Assembly: GCF_037414475.1 (NCBI RefSeq)
Contig: NZ_CP147913.1
Coordinates: 6,756,001 to 6,820,000, forward strand
Source: Myxococcus stipitatus
GTDB taxonomy: Bacteria; Myxococcota; Myxococcia; Myxococcales; Myxococcaceae
Direction: 5' to 3'
DNA length: 64,000 nt
Within the stretch, counting starts at the first letter, position 1; every line of letters starts with the position of its first letter. The position numbers and the translations under genes are program-made. The notes beneath the pieces were generated by a model. It saw only the letters and a list, made by a program, of their open reading frames with translations, made no database searches and was not told where the DNA came from. Below are positions 9,222 through 17,426 of the stretch, piece after piece.

Positions 9222-11076
9222 CAGAGGCCCCTTGGGGGCAGTGCTGGTCGGGCTGGCCCTGCTGGCCTCGGCGCCAGCATGGGCGGCGGGCCTCGAGTTC
9301 TACCAGACGGTGAACAGCGAGGAGGTCGGCACCGAGGACACGTTCGTGCTCACGGTGGTGACGGTGGACGCGCCCTCCGACGCGAAGGTGAAGCTGCCGC
9401 GCTCGGATGACTTCGAGGTCCTCAACAGCTCGCGCAGCAGTCAGCGCTCCGTCTCCTGGTCGAGCGGTGGGCCCGCCAACATCCAGGACGTCACCAAGTA
9501 CGTCCTGACGATGCGCGCCAATCGCGCGGGCAACCTGACGATTCCTCCCGCGGAGATGACGGCGGGGGGCAAGACGCACCGCACGGAGTCCGTCCAGATT
9601 TCAGTGAAGCCGGGCCGGCTGGGCTCGTCCTCCAGGGCGCAGGGTGGGACGCCGCCGCCACGTGCGCGAGATCCTTTCGCCAGTCCCCCCTCGGGCCTGC
9701 CGGACCCGTTCGCGGACGAGGAGGAGGACTCGCCCTCGATTCCGCGGGGAGACTCGGACCTGTTCCTGCGCTCGAGCCTGGACCGGGACGAGGTCTTCGT
9801 GGGCGAGCAGGTGACGTTGACGCTCCACATCTACTCGCGCGTGGACCTGTCCAGCGTGGACTCCGTCTCCATGCCCAAGCTGGAGGGGTTCTGGTCGGAG
9901 GAGCTGGACTCCCCCACGCAGTTGGGGAGCGAGCAGAAGATTGTCGGCGGCGTGCCGTACCGGGTCTTCCTGCTGCGCCGCCGGGCGCTCTTCCCGGTGA
10001 AGGCGGGCACGCTCTCCATTTCGGCGGCGGAGGCGGACATCACCACGGGCTTCCTCTTCGCGGGACACCGGGTGCACCGCATCTCGAACGCGCTCAAGGT
10101 GAAGGTGGCGCCGCTGCCGCCGGGCGCGCCGCAGGGCATGTCGAATGCGAACGTGGGCGCGTGGCGGCTGTCCGTGGACGTGTCCCAGACGCGCGTGGAG
10201 CTGGGCCAGCCCGTCACAGTGAAGGTCATCCTCGAAGGCTCGGGCAACGTGAAGAACGTCACGCCGCCGAAGCTGACGGGGCCCGCCTCGCTGAAAATCT
10301 ATGACCCCACCACGTCCGACAAGGTGACGCCCGTGCGCAACAAGGTGCAGGGCCGTCGCGTGGTGGAGTACCTGGTGATGCCGCAGCGCACGGGCACCTT
10401 CACGCTGCCCGCGTTGGAGTTCCCCTTCTTCGACGCGCGCGCGCGGAAGTACGAGGTGGCGCGCACGGAGCCCATCACCCTCACGGTGGAGTCCTCTGCG
10501 GGGAGCGGGTTGCCGTCGGCCTCGACGCCCTCGAAGGTGGATGACTCGGCCAACGAGCCGAAGAACGTGCTGACCCCGGGCGGCTTGCGGCCGGTGCGCT
10601 ACCAGGCTCGCTTCGTCGCGCCGTCCGAGCCGCCCTGGAAGCGCGCCTACTTCGTGCCGCTGGTGGCGGCGCCGCTGGGGCTGTTGCTGGGCTTCGCGTT
10701 GCTCGGAGGGGTGCGTGGGCGCCTTGCGACGCGCAGCGAGGCGGACCGGGGCCGTCAGCAGGCGAAGGCGGCTCGCAAGCGGCTGGTGGAGGCGGAGAAG
10801 CTTCAGGCCGGTGCCGACGCGGGGGCTTTCTACACGGAGGTGGAGAAGGCGCTGCATGGCTTCCTGGGCGCGCGGCTGGGTGTCCCGGTGACGGGCCTCA
10901 CGCGTGACGTCATTGGCGAGCGCATGACGGCGGCGGGTGTGGCGCCCGAGCGGCGAGCCCGGGTGTTGTACGTGCTGGAGGCGTGTGACCTGGGGCGCTA
11001 TGGCGGGGGCGGGGATGCCGCCGCGCGGCAGCAGGTGTTGGACGCCGCGGTCGCGGCCATGGAGGGCTGGGCGTGA
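9205..11076 (+). CDS. batD: BatD-like oxygen-tolerance protein
   Basis: A 623-residue protein with a signal peptide (about 1-27, ending SAPAWA). Tandem extracytoplasmic beta-domains follow; the first begins EFYQTVNSEEVGTEDTFVLT and a later one VDVSQTRVELGQPVTVKVIL. A Pro/Arg-rich spacer sits near residue 150, a transmembrane helix lies at about 480-502, and the cytoplasmic tail is helical. Size and order match BatD. The start overlaps the end of batC by 17 bases. It is the largest member of the operon and the likely periplasmic platform of the complex. Confidence 0.87.
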   Translation: MRRTGSRGPLGAVLVGLALLASAPAWAAGLEFYQTVNSEEVGTEDTFVLTVVTVDAPSDAKVKLPRSDDFEVLNSSRSSQRSVSWSSGGPANIQDVTKYVLTMRANRAGNLTIPPAEMTAGGKTHRTESVQISVKPGRLGSSSRAQGGTPPPRARDPFASPPSGLPDPFADEEEDSPSIPRGDSDLFLRSSLDRDEVFVGEQVTLTLHIYSRVDLSSVDSVSMPKLEGFWSEELDSPTQLGSEQKIVGGVPYRVFLLRRRALFPVKAGTLSISAAEADITTGFLFAGHRVHRISNALKVKVAPLPPGAPQGMSNANVGAWRLSVDVSQTRVELGQPVTVKVILEGSGNVKNVTPPKLTGPASLKIYDPTTSDKVTPVRNKVQGRRVVEYLVMPQRTGTFTLPALEFPFFDARARKYEVARTEPITLTVESSAGSGLPSASTPSKVDDSANEPKNVLTPGGLRPVRYQARFVAPSEPPWKRAYFVPLVAAPLGLLLGFALLGGVRGRLATRSEADRGRQQAKAARKRLVEAEKLQAGADAGAFYTEVEKALHGFLGARLGVPVTGLTRDVIGERMTAAGVAPERRARVLYVLEACDLGRYGGGGDAAARQQVLDAAVAAMEGWA

Positions 11077-11783
11077 GCGGCTACTACTCGCCGGAAGAGG
11101 CGCAGGACGTCTTCGTGAAGGCCAACGAGGCCTATACGCGCGAGGAATACGCTCAGGCCCAAGCGGGCTACGAGAAGCTCCTCTCGCACGGGCATGGTGG
11201 GCCCGACGTCCTCTACAACCTGGGCACCACGTACCTGGCGCAAGGGGACCTGGGGAGGGCGGTGCTCTCGCTGGAGCAGGCGAAGAAGCAGGGCGGCCGC
11301 GCGCCGGACCTGGAGGCCAACCTGGCGGTGGCTCGCGCGAGGCAGGTGGACAAGGTCGTGGGCGCCACGGCGGAGGAGGAGTTCCTTCCGCGGGTGACGG
11401 CGGCCACGGATGGCTCGCTCGTCGCGTGGACCTTCTTGGGGACGTGGGTGGGCGCGCTCCTGATGTTGATGGTGTGGCGGTGGATGTCGCCGGGCCGTCG
11501 CATGGGCGTGGGCATCATGATGGCGCTGTTGTTCGCGGTGGCGATTCCCTCGGGTGGATTGCTGGCCGCGCACGCCTATGTGGAGCACACGGTGCACGAA
11601 GCCGTGGTGCTGGCGCCCACGCTGGTGGCGCGCGAGCTGCCGCAGCCGGGGGCTCGCTCCATCTTCGAGGTGCATGCCGGCCTGAAGGTGCGGCTGCTCG
11701 AGGACAGCGGCCGCTTCGTTCGCATCCGCCTGCCCAACGGCCTGGAGGGGTGGGCCGAGCGTGACGGCGTCGCGGGAATCTAG
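11073..11783 (+). CDS. batE: BatE-like TPR/SH3 membrane protein
   Basis: A 236-residue protein starting at GTG 11073, overlapping batD by four bases. The first ~100 residues are TPR repeats (DVLYNLGTTYLAQGDLGRAV). Two transmembrane helices follow (about 108-131 and 146-166), then a bacterial SH3-like domain at the C-terminus (IFEVHAGLKVRLLEDSGRF and LEGWAERDGVAGI). TPR plus SH3 is the BatE arrangement. It closes the eight-gene operon. No terminator with a T-run is evident downstream. Confidence 0.82.
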   Translation: MSGYYSPEEAQDVFVKANEAYTREEYAQAQAGYEKLLSHGHGGPDVLYNLGTTYLAQGDLGRAVLSLEQAKKQGGRAPDLEANLAVARARQVDKVVGATAEEEFLPRVTAATDGSLVAWTFLGTWVGALLMLMVWRWMSPGRRMGVGIMMALLFAVAIPSGGLLAAHAYVEHTVHEAVVLAPTLVARELPQPGARSIFEVHAGLKVRLLEDSGRFVRIRLPNGLEGWAERDGVAGI

Positions 11784-11881
11784 GCGTCCGTCACCCTCTC
11801 GACGAAACCTGGAAGCAGACCCTTCGCCGGGGTTAGAATCCCTTGAAGGGATGGCGGGTTTTGCTTGGAGGTCTTGGCCCT

Positions 11882-12250
11882 GTGTTTGAAGTCGAGGCCC
11901 TTGTCGCGAAGAATCGCCTGGTGGTTCGCCTCTGGGGAGACCTGACCACGGACGAGGCGCGGCGTGTGGGTGATGCGGCGGTGGCGGCCATCGAGCGGTT
12001 GCGCCCGCGCTTCGACCTGCTCTCGGATTTGAAGGGTGTGACGTCGCTGTGCTCGGAGAGCTCCGTGCAGATGCGGCGCATCATGGAGGCCGCGAAGGCG
12101 CGAGGCTTTCGCCGCGTCGTGCGCGTGGTGGGGCGCTCGGCGGAGGCGGCGCTGGTGTTCGAGCGAACCAGCCGGGAGATGGGCTACGACGCGTACCTGG
12201 CCTTCTCGCTGGAGGAGGCGGAGCGGCTGCTGGACGGTGGGGCGCCGTGA
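11882..12250 (+). CDS. STAS/SpoIIAA-like fold protein
   Basis: The start is GTG 11882, placed by GGAGG at 11867-11871. A TTG at 11843 is possible but lacks such a site. The 122-residue protein has the beta-alpha pattern of the SpoIIAA-like branch of STAS proteins: RLVVRLWGDLTTDEARRVGD, then FDLLSDLKGVTS with the Asp before a helix. Related proteins are common orphans in myxobacteria. They may bind anti-sigma or signalling partners, but no partner gene is adjacent. It converges with the following minus-strand gene, 12 bases away. Confidence 0.65.
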   Translation: MFEVEALVAKNRLVVRLWGDLTTDEARRVGDAAVAAIERLRPRFDLLSDLKGVTSLCSESSVQMRRIMEAAKARGFRRVVRVVGRSAEAALVFERTSREMGYDAYLAFSLEEAERLLDGGAP

Positions 12251-12262
12251 GCCTGGCCTCGT

Positions 12263-13762
12263 TCAGCTCCCCTTTCCGGTGAGGCGGGCGAGGAGCCCGG
12301 GCTTGCGCGCCTTGTGCTGGCCCGCGGCGGCCGCGGACAGGGCCGCGACCTTCAGGAGATTCTGCTGGAAGACGGTGTTGCCCGGCTCCAGCTCCACCGC
12401 GCGCTCCAGCAGCCGCGCCGCCTGGGCGTAGTCCTTGCGCTGATGGACCAGGATGAGGGCCAGCTTGCTGAGGAGCAGGGCGGCCCCTGGCGTCTGGTCG
12501 ATGGCCTTGGTGAGGACCTGGATGGCCCGGTCCACGTGGCCCGAGCGCTCCAGCCGTACGGCGCGCTGGAGGATGTCCTCGGGTGAGTTGGTGGCGATGG
12601 GGACGGGGGCATCCAGCGGCAGGGAGGGCCGTGGTGGGCGTGGAGCGTGCTCCGGCGCGACGGGAGGTGCGATCAGCGGAAGCGGCGCGGCGGGAATCGT
12701 GGGTGCGGAGCTCGCGGTGACAGGGGAGGGGTGGGACCTGGGCTCGGCCGGACTTGGACGGGCGGCGGAGGCCAGTCCGGGGGAGGCCGGCATGACCGGG
12801 TCAGCACCGCTCTCCCCCCGGGCCTTGGAGGGTGGGGGCACGGACCGGCTTGCCCCCACCAGGCTGGGAGGTGGGACCTTGGTCGGGGGGATGGGGGCCA
12901 GCGCGGCGGACGCAGAGAGGGGCGTGGAGGGAATCCGGCGAGAGGCCGCTGATGGGGGAGGAGTGACTCGTGGCGGCGAGGCGGGGACGAGAGGCTGGCC
13001 GGTGGCGCTCGTGGTCCGCGGGAGCGGCCGCGCGGCGCGAGTCGGCTCGGGGGGACGCGGAGGACTCACGGCGGTGGAGCGGTCTGGCGCGGGGGCGACG
13101 GGCTCATCGTCGCCGAGCGCCAGGGAGGAGAAGTCCTCCTCCGCGCCCAGGGCCACGCCTGGCAGGGGCCCATCCCAGGAGAGCGTGGGGAGCGCGACGT
13201 CCTTGAGCGTGGTGGCGGTGGGTTCGTCGAGCTCCTCTTGGGCGAGGAACTCGCAGCCGTCGAGCACGGGCAACTCGGCCGTGTGACTTCGTGGTGGCGG
13301 GTGGCCGATGGGCTGCCGGTGCAGCTCCAGCACCCCCCGCTCCAGCAGGGCCTTGAGGACGACCTTCACCTCGATTTCGGGCAGGCGCGCCGCGCGGGCG
13401 AGCTGGGGCACCGGCTGGACTCCGTCCACGAAGGACGCGATATGCGCCTCGAACGGGTGCAGCGGCTGCAACGCGATGTCCAGCCCGGCCCGCAGGTGTG
13501 GGACCGTGTTCTCATCCATGGGCACGGTGAAGCGCGCGGTGGCCTGGTGGTGTGCCGCGGGCGCCTGAGGGGGAGGCCGGGGGACCTCCATCGTCCGCGT
13601 GCGCTGCGGCGGTGAGAGCAGGGCTCGGACGATGGTGGGTTCGGTGATGGTGTACTCGCCGCTGGCCTGCTCCGGGTCCAGGAGCAACCCGCAGTGCTCA
13701 CACTGGAAGTCGTCTTCTTCCACAGTGCCCCGGCACTCTGGACATTCTGGTTTAGCGGCCAT
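12263..13762 (-). CDS. Zinc-ribbon protein with Pro/Ser-rich linker and TPR tail
   Basis: The start is ATG 13762, because the N-terminus MAAKPECPECRGTVEEDD is a zinc ribbon (CPEC ... CEHC). The upstream open frame, rich in Arg and Pro, does not look coding. The 499-residue protein has a winged-helix-like or DUF-type module at about 90-165 (LARAARLPEIEVKVVLKALL). A Pro/Ser/Ala-rich stretch of over 200 residues follows, and the C-terminus has two TPR units (AIQVLTKAIDQTPGAALL). This looks like a myxobacterial regulatory scaffold. No catalytic motif was found, so the function is unknown. Confidence 0.72.
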   Translation of the reverse strand: MAAKPECPECRGTVEEDDFQCEHCGLLLDPEQASGEYTITEPTIVRALLSPPQRTRTMEVPRPPPQAPAAHHQATARFTVPMDENTVPHLRAGLDIALQPLHPFEAHIASFVDGVQPVPQLARAARLPEIEVKVVLKALLERGVLELHRQPIGHPPPRSHTAELPVLDGCEFLAQEELDEPTATTLKDVALPTLSWDGPLPGVALGAEEDFSSLALGDDEPVAPAPDRSTAVSPPRPPEPTRAARPLPRTTSATGQPLVPASPPRVTPPPSAASRRIPSTPLSASAALAPIPPTKVPPPSLVGASRSVPPPSKARGESGADPVMPASPGLASAARPSPAEPRSHPSPVTASSAPTIPAAPLPLIAPPVAPEHAPRPPRPSLPLDAPVPIATNSPEDILQRAVRLERSGHVDRAIQVLTKAIDQTPGAALLLSKLALILVHQRKDYAQAARLLERAVELEPGNTVFQQNLLKVAALSAAAAGQHKARKPGLLARLTGKGS

Positions 13763-13978
13763 TTCGGATCCATCATAGCGCGCTGGGCCAACGTTCACCC
13801 GCTCCTGGGGACAGGGGAGGTGGGAGGACGTGGTGCTCCATACAAATCCATGGCGCGACCCTGGTGTGGGTGGTGTCGGCGGGGCTATACCGCGCGCGGC
13901 AGGTGGTACCGGTGGTGGTGGGGGTAGCGCGCCCGCGCAGTATCGTCCCGAAGTGGTCCAGAGCCGCGCTGGAGAAAC

Positions 13979-14386
13979 ATGGCAGGCATGTCCCAGGCAC
14001 CCTTTCACATCCTGCTCGTCGAGGATGAACCGGTCATCCGAGAGCTGGTTCGCTCGATGTTGAGCGACGGCACCGTGGACGTGGTGTGCGCGGCGAATGG
14101 ACTGGAGGGGCTGAAGCTGGCGCGCAGCCGGACCTTCCATCTCATCCTGATGGATGTCGTGTTGCCTCAGCTCGACGGTATCTCCGCGTGTCGCATCCTC
14201 AAGAGCGACCCTGTCACGGCGTCGGTGCCGCTCTACATGCTCACCGCGAAGGCGAAGAAGTCGGACATGGAGAGCGCGACGCAGGCGGGCGCGGATGGCT
14301 ACATCCACAAGCCCTTCCGGGGCGCGGAGCTGATGGCGCTGGTGGAGCGGCTGCGGATGGCTCCCCCCCGCTCGGAGCCCGCCTGA
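13979..14386 (+). CDS. Stand-alone response-regulator receiver protein
   Basis: A 135-residue single receiver domain of CheY type with no output domain. The acidic pair is E15-D16, the phospho-acceptor is D59 in ILMDVVLPQLDG, the switch Thr is T89 and the conserved Lys is K111 in YIHKPF. GGAG lies just before ATG 13979, and a second ATG nine bases on (MSQAPF) is possible. No histidine kinase is adjacent, so it is an orphan regulator. It diverges from the zinc-ribbon gene across about 216 bases and converges with the PilZ gene 18 bases on. Confidence 0.92.
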   Translation: MAGMSQAPFHILLVEDEPVIRELVRSMLSDGTVDVVCAANGLEGLKLARSRTFHLILMDVVLPQLDGISACRILKSDPVTASVPLYMLTAKAKKSDMESATQAGADGYIHKPFRGAELMALVERLRMAPPRSEPA

Positions 14387-14404
14387 AGACGGGCCGCGGC
14401 CCTG

Positions 14405-14731
14405 TTACGGCAGGCGCGGGTGGAGGAAGCGCGCCAGGGCGATGAGGTCGTCCCAGTCGAGCGCCCCGAACTCCAGCGCCACGCCGTCCGCTTCGCGGCG
14501 GCGGATGGTGCAGGTGGTGACGATTTCACGCTCCCCGGGCAGCGGCAGGCTCAGGGTGAGGTGACGCTGGGCGTCGCCGGGGTGGGCGAGCAGGAACAGC
14601 CCCGCCATCGAGACATCCCGGGCTTGAGCCATGACGGAGCGCCCAGGCAGGAGCACCTTGACGGGGAAGTTCGCCTCGACGCGCGGATGGAAGCGTTCGG
14701 CGATGTGGGGGCCACCAGGGGAAGGCTGCAT
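14405..14731 (-). CDS. Small PilZ-domain protein (probable c-di-GMP receptor)
   Basis: The ATG at 14731 has AGAGGAG upstream and gives 108 residues, a normal single PilZ domain. The upstream extension is not conserved in character. The two c-di-GMP contacts are visible: RxxxR as RFHPR and DxSxxG as DVSMAG. This suggests that it really binds c-di-GMP. PilZ proteins of this size act as adaptors for motility, exopolysaccharide or secretion. It lies between a receiver protein and the type III secretion locus, but on the other strand, so a link is not shown. Confidence 0.85.
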   Translation of the reverse strand: MQPSPGGPHIAERFHPRVEANFPVKVLLPGRSVMAQARDVSMAGLFLLAHPGDAQRHLTLSLPLPGEREIVTTCTIRRREADGVALEFGALDWDDLIALARFLHPRLP

Positions 14732-14959
14732 CGGCTCGGCTCCTCTTCTGCGTGCGACAGGGTGCGACAACTCTGAGGCACCTGGCGTGCGAGGCAAGTT
14801 TCCGTCCGCCGTCCTTCCGTCCCGTCGGATGGACGAGCCTCCCGGCGAGCGGAGCCCGAAGCGGGCACCTTGAGTGTCCATGCGGGCGGGATTGCTCGGG
14901 TTTCAGCTGGCACGCCTGCTGAAAACGCCCACCGGAAACCGTGTTGCCGGAGGCCCGCC

Positions 14960-15460
14960 TTGGAACCCAATCACCGCAGGAACTACACGCTCACCACCAC
15001 CCTCAACGTGCCCCGGCAGACACCGCGCAACGACTTCGGCACGACGCTGGCGCATGCGGCCAACGTGGTGGTCAGCAAGGGCGCGGGGCTCGTGGGAGGA
15101 ATGATTCCGTCCCCGCCCGTGCTGAGCGCGGCGGTCTCCAGCATGAAGACGGCGCTCTCCACGGTGGCGCCGCCCATGGGCATGACGTCATCGGCGTCTG
15201 CCTCGTTCGCTTCCTCTCCCGCGTCCGCTGCGGCGTCGGGAGCGGTCGCGTCCGGGAGTGCATCGCCGTCGGGCAATCAGGATGCGTGGGACTTGTTGGA
15301 GGCGCAGAAGGCGCTCAGCGCGGATGGCCAGAAGTTCAACGCGGCCTATCTCCAGTTGCAGAACGAGATGCAGCGAGAGAGCCGTGAGCACAACGCGGTC
15401 TCCAACATCATGAAGGTCCGCCACGACTCGGCGAAGGCCGCCATCAACAACATCCGTTGA
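14960..15460 (+). CDS. Needle-subunit-like protein of the type III secretion locus
   Basis: The start is TTG 14960, six bases after GGAGG; upstream in-frame sequence is not protein-like. The first ~100 of 166 residues are Ala/Ser/Pro-rich. The last ~45 are helical and resemble the C-terminal half of SctF needle subunits (NAVSNIMKVRHDSAKAAINN against the usual N.S..K...D...I.NI pattern). Needle proteins are normally about 80 residues, so this would be an extended form. It sits directly before sctI, the place expected for a needle or rod gene. The SctF relationship is an inference from pattern and position. Confidence 0.5.
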   Translation: MEPNHRRNYTLTTTLNVPRQTPRNDFGTTLAHAANVVVSKGAGLVGGMIPSPPVLSAAVSSMKTALSTVAPPMGMTSSASASFASSPASAAASGAVASGSASPSGNQDAWDLLEAQKALSADGQKFNAAYLQLQNEMQRESREHNAVSNIMKVRHDSAKAAINNIR

Positions 15461-15475
15461 GGGGCGTGGTGAACC

Positions 15476-15961
15476 ATGAGCGTGGACAAGGTGGGAGCGG
15501 TGGGGAGCGCGGGCCTGGGGGCCGTGGAGCCCGGCCGGGAACGGTTCGACAAGGTGTTGGAGGGAGTCCGGGGGCCCTCGACGAGGGAAGGCTCGGTGCC
15601 GGTGAGGGCGGAAGGCGTGGCGTGTTCAGGCGCCGAGGCTTCTCGAGGTGTCGTGAGGGTCGAGGGGACGGGGGGCCAGTCCACGGCGGGTGCGGTGGAG
15701 GCGAAGAGCGCGGGGCGGGTGGATTCGGTGCAGGCGGCGCGAGAGCAGCAGGCGGCGCAGGTGTTGGAGCGCGTGGGGCAGGCGCAGAAGCGATTGGACA
15801 GCATCCTGGCGATGGCGGAGTCGGGCCGCGATTTCTCGGCCGCGGAGTTGCTCTCGTTGCAGGCGCAGGTCTACCGCGCGAGCCAGGAACTCGACCTGGC
15901 CGGCAAGGTTGTCGAGAAGGCGACCGGTGGTGTGAAGCAGGTTCTCCAGACGCAGGTTTGA
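15476..15961 (+). CDS. sctI: Type III secretion inner-rod protein SctI-like
   Basis: A 161-residue protein with an unstructured Gly/Val/Ser-rich N-terminal half. The C-terminus (FSAAELLSLQAQVYRASQEL, then LAGKVVEKATGGVKQVLQTQ) is a close match to the YscI/SctI rod family consensus. SctI forms the inner rod or export-gate adaptor at the base of the needle. It starts 15 bases after the needle-like gene and ends 11 bases before sctJ, so the three are almost certainly co-transcribed. Confidence 0.87.
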   Translation: MSVDKVGAVGSAGLGAVEPGRERFDKVLEGVRGPSTREGSVPVRAEGVACSGAEASRGVVRVEGTGGQSTAGAVEAKSAGRVDSVQAAREQQAAQVLERVGQAQKRLDSILAMAESGRDFSAAELLSLQAQVYRASQELDLAGKVVEKATGGVKQVLQTQV

Positions 15962-15972
15962 GGAGTGCACGG

Positions 15973-16779
15973 ATGTCATTGACTCCCCGGCATGCCTTGC
16001 TCGTCCTTCTGCTCCTGGGAACGGCGGCGTGCAAAGAGCGTATTCAGCATGGGTTGGATGAGCGCCAGGCCAATGAGCTGCAGTCGGTGCTCATTGAGCG
16101 AGGGTTGAATGCTCGCAAGGTTCCGGAGGCGGGCAAGAAGCCGTCGTGGGCCATTGAAGTCTCTGGCGAGCAGTCCGCGGATGCGGTGCGGGTCCTCGCG
16201 GAGCTGGGATTGCCGAGGCCCGCTGCGGAAGTGGGCTGCGACATGTTGGGCGGGGGGGGCGGTTTGGTGCGCACGCCGATGGAGGAGTCGGTGTGCCGGG
16301 TGCGTGTGCTCGAGAGGGGCTTGGAGAAGACGCTCCAGTCGATGGAAGGGGTGTTGTTGGCGCGAGTGCATCTGGTGATTCCTCCACCTCCTCGTCCGGG
16401 TCAGAGCCTGGGGGCGGCGAAGGCGTCGGCGATGTTGCGAGTCATGCCGGGCAGCGCGGCCCGGGTGCGCCAGTCTTCGGACGTGATGAAGGCGCTCCTG
16501 GCGGGGGGCGTGGAAGGGCTCTCCGCCGAGTCGGTGTCGCTGTGGGTGGATGAGGTTCCCACGCGAGCCTTGGCTCCCGCGGAGGGAGGTCCGTCTTCGC
16601 TTGCGAGGTTGAAGTGGCTGCTCGTGATGTTGGGGGTGTTGGTGACGGGCTTGTCGGGGGCCTTGGTGTGGGTGACGTTGCGGATGTGTCACTACCGAGA
16701 CCTGCGCGTGACTCCGCCCGCGCCTCCAGTTCCCGCGCGCCCGGTGGTCTCGCCGGGGGCGGCCCGGAAGGTGGCTTGA
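15973..16779 (+). CDS. sctJ: Type III secretion inner-membrane ring lipoprotein SctJ
   Basis: The start is ATG 15973, which gives a lipoprotein signal (LLLLGTAAC, acylated at the Cys). The 268-residue protein has two ring-building modules joined by a Gly-rich loop. The first is LDERQANELQSVLIERGLNA; the second begins VLERGLEKTLQSMEGVLLA and continues RVHLVIPPPPRPG. A C-terminal transmembrane helix lies at about 218-236. This is the YscJ/PrgK (FliF-related) family. The size fits injectisome SctJ rather than the far longer flagellar FliF. Confidence 0.93.
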   Translation: MSLTPRHALLVLLLLGTAACKERIQHGLDERQANELQSVLIERGLNARKVPEAGKKPSWAIEVSGEQSADAVRVLAELGLPRPAAEVGCDMLGGGGGLVRTPMEESVCRVRVLERGLEKTLQSMEGVLLARVHLVIPPPPRPGQSLGAAKASAMLRVMPGSAARVRQSSDVMKALLAGGVEGLSAESVSLWVDEVPTRALAPAEGGPSSLARLKWLLVMLGVLVTGLSGALVWVTLRMCHYRDLRVTPPAPPVPARPVVSPGAARKVA

Positions 16780-16786
16780 GGGGGAG

Positions 16787-17278
16787 ATGCCCATGATGGA
16801 AGCGACACGTGTGGGCCGGGCCGCGCGCTCACCGAGAAAGGATGCGCGCGCCCCCGTGCGAGAGGTTCAGGCGGAGCAGGCAACGGTGATTCGTCCTCGG
16901 CCGCCGGGCCTTCCGTTGGACCGTTGTGCGCTCGTGACGTGGATTCTCGCGCGGGAGCGCGCGGAAGAGCTCCTGGAGGGACTGGGGACGGGGGCGATGA
17001 AGCGGGCGAAGGCGCACTTGCGGCACATCGTCATGCTTCCGTCGCCGCGACGGCAGGCCAAGGTGGCCACGGAGTTCGGGGAGCGGACCGACGCGGGCGC
17101 GCGATTGAAGGCCTTGATGGCGGAGGTTCCGGAGGCTTTGCGCCGCGAGATATTCCGGAACCTGCCTCCCTACCATCGGACCCTCTTCCCGGGGCGGAAG
17201 GTGGAAGCGGCGGACCCCCTGGCTCCGCCGCTCCTGTCGGCGCTGGCCATGCGGCTCATCCGGGAAGCCACGCGCTGA
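16787..17278 (+). CDS. Unknown protein encoded between sctJ and sctQ
   Basis: A 163-residue soluble protein starting 7 bases after sctJ (an alternative ATG is six bases in, at 16793). It has a basic N-terminus, then a helical core: LVTWILARERAEELLEGLGT, KRAKAHLRHIVMLPSPRRQA and EVPEALRREIFRNLPPYHRT. I do not recognise the family. In many injectisome operons the slot after sctJ holds sctK, a sorting-platform component of similar size, so it is a positional candidate for that role. No clear motif supports this. Confidence 0.6.
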   Translation: MPMMEATRVGRAARSPRKDARAPVREVQAEQATVIRPRPPGLPLDRCALVTWILARERAEELLEGLGTGAMKRAKAHLRHIVMLPSPRRQAKVATEFGERTDAGARLKALMAEVPEALRREIFRNLPPYHRTLFPGRKVEAADPLAPPLLSALAMRLIREATR

Positions 17279-17426
17279 CGCTCGCGTAGGGGGCCATCCC
17301 ACTCAACGTACTTGGCATCCCGAGCGCGGATGCCGCTGCATCCCAACCCCGCGACTTCACGAACGCGCGCCCTGGCGGGGCCCGTGCACGAGTGGGGTGT
17401 CACCTCTTGCCGCGGTGGGTCCCTCG

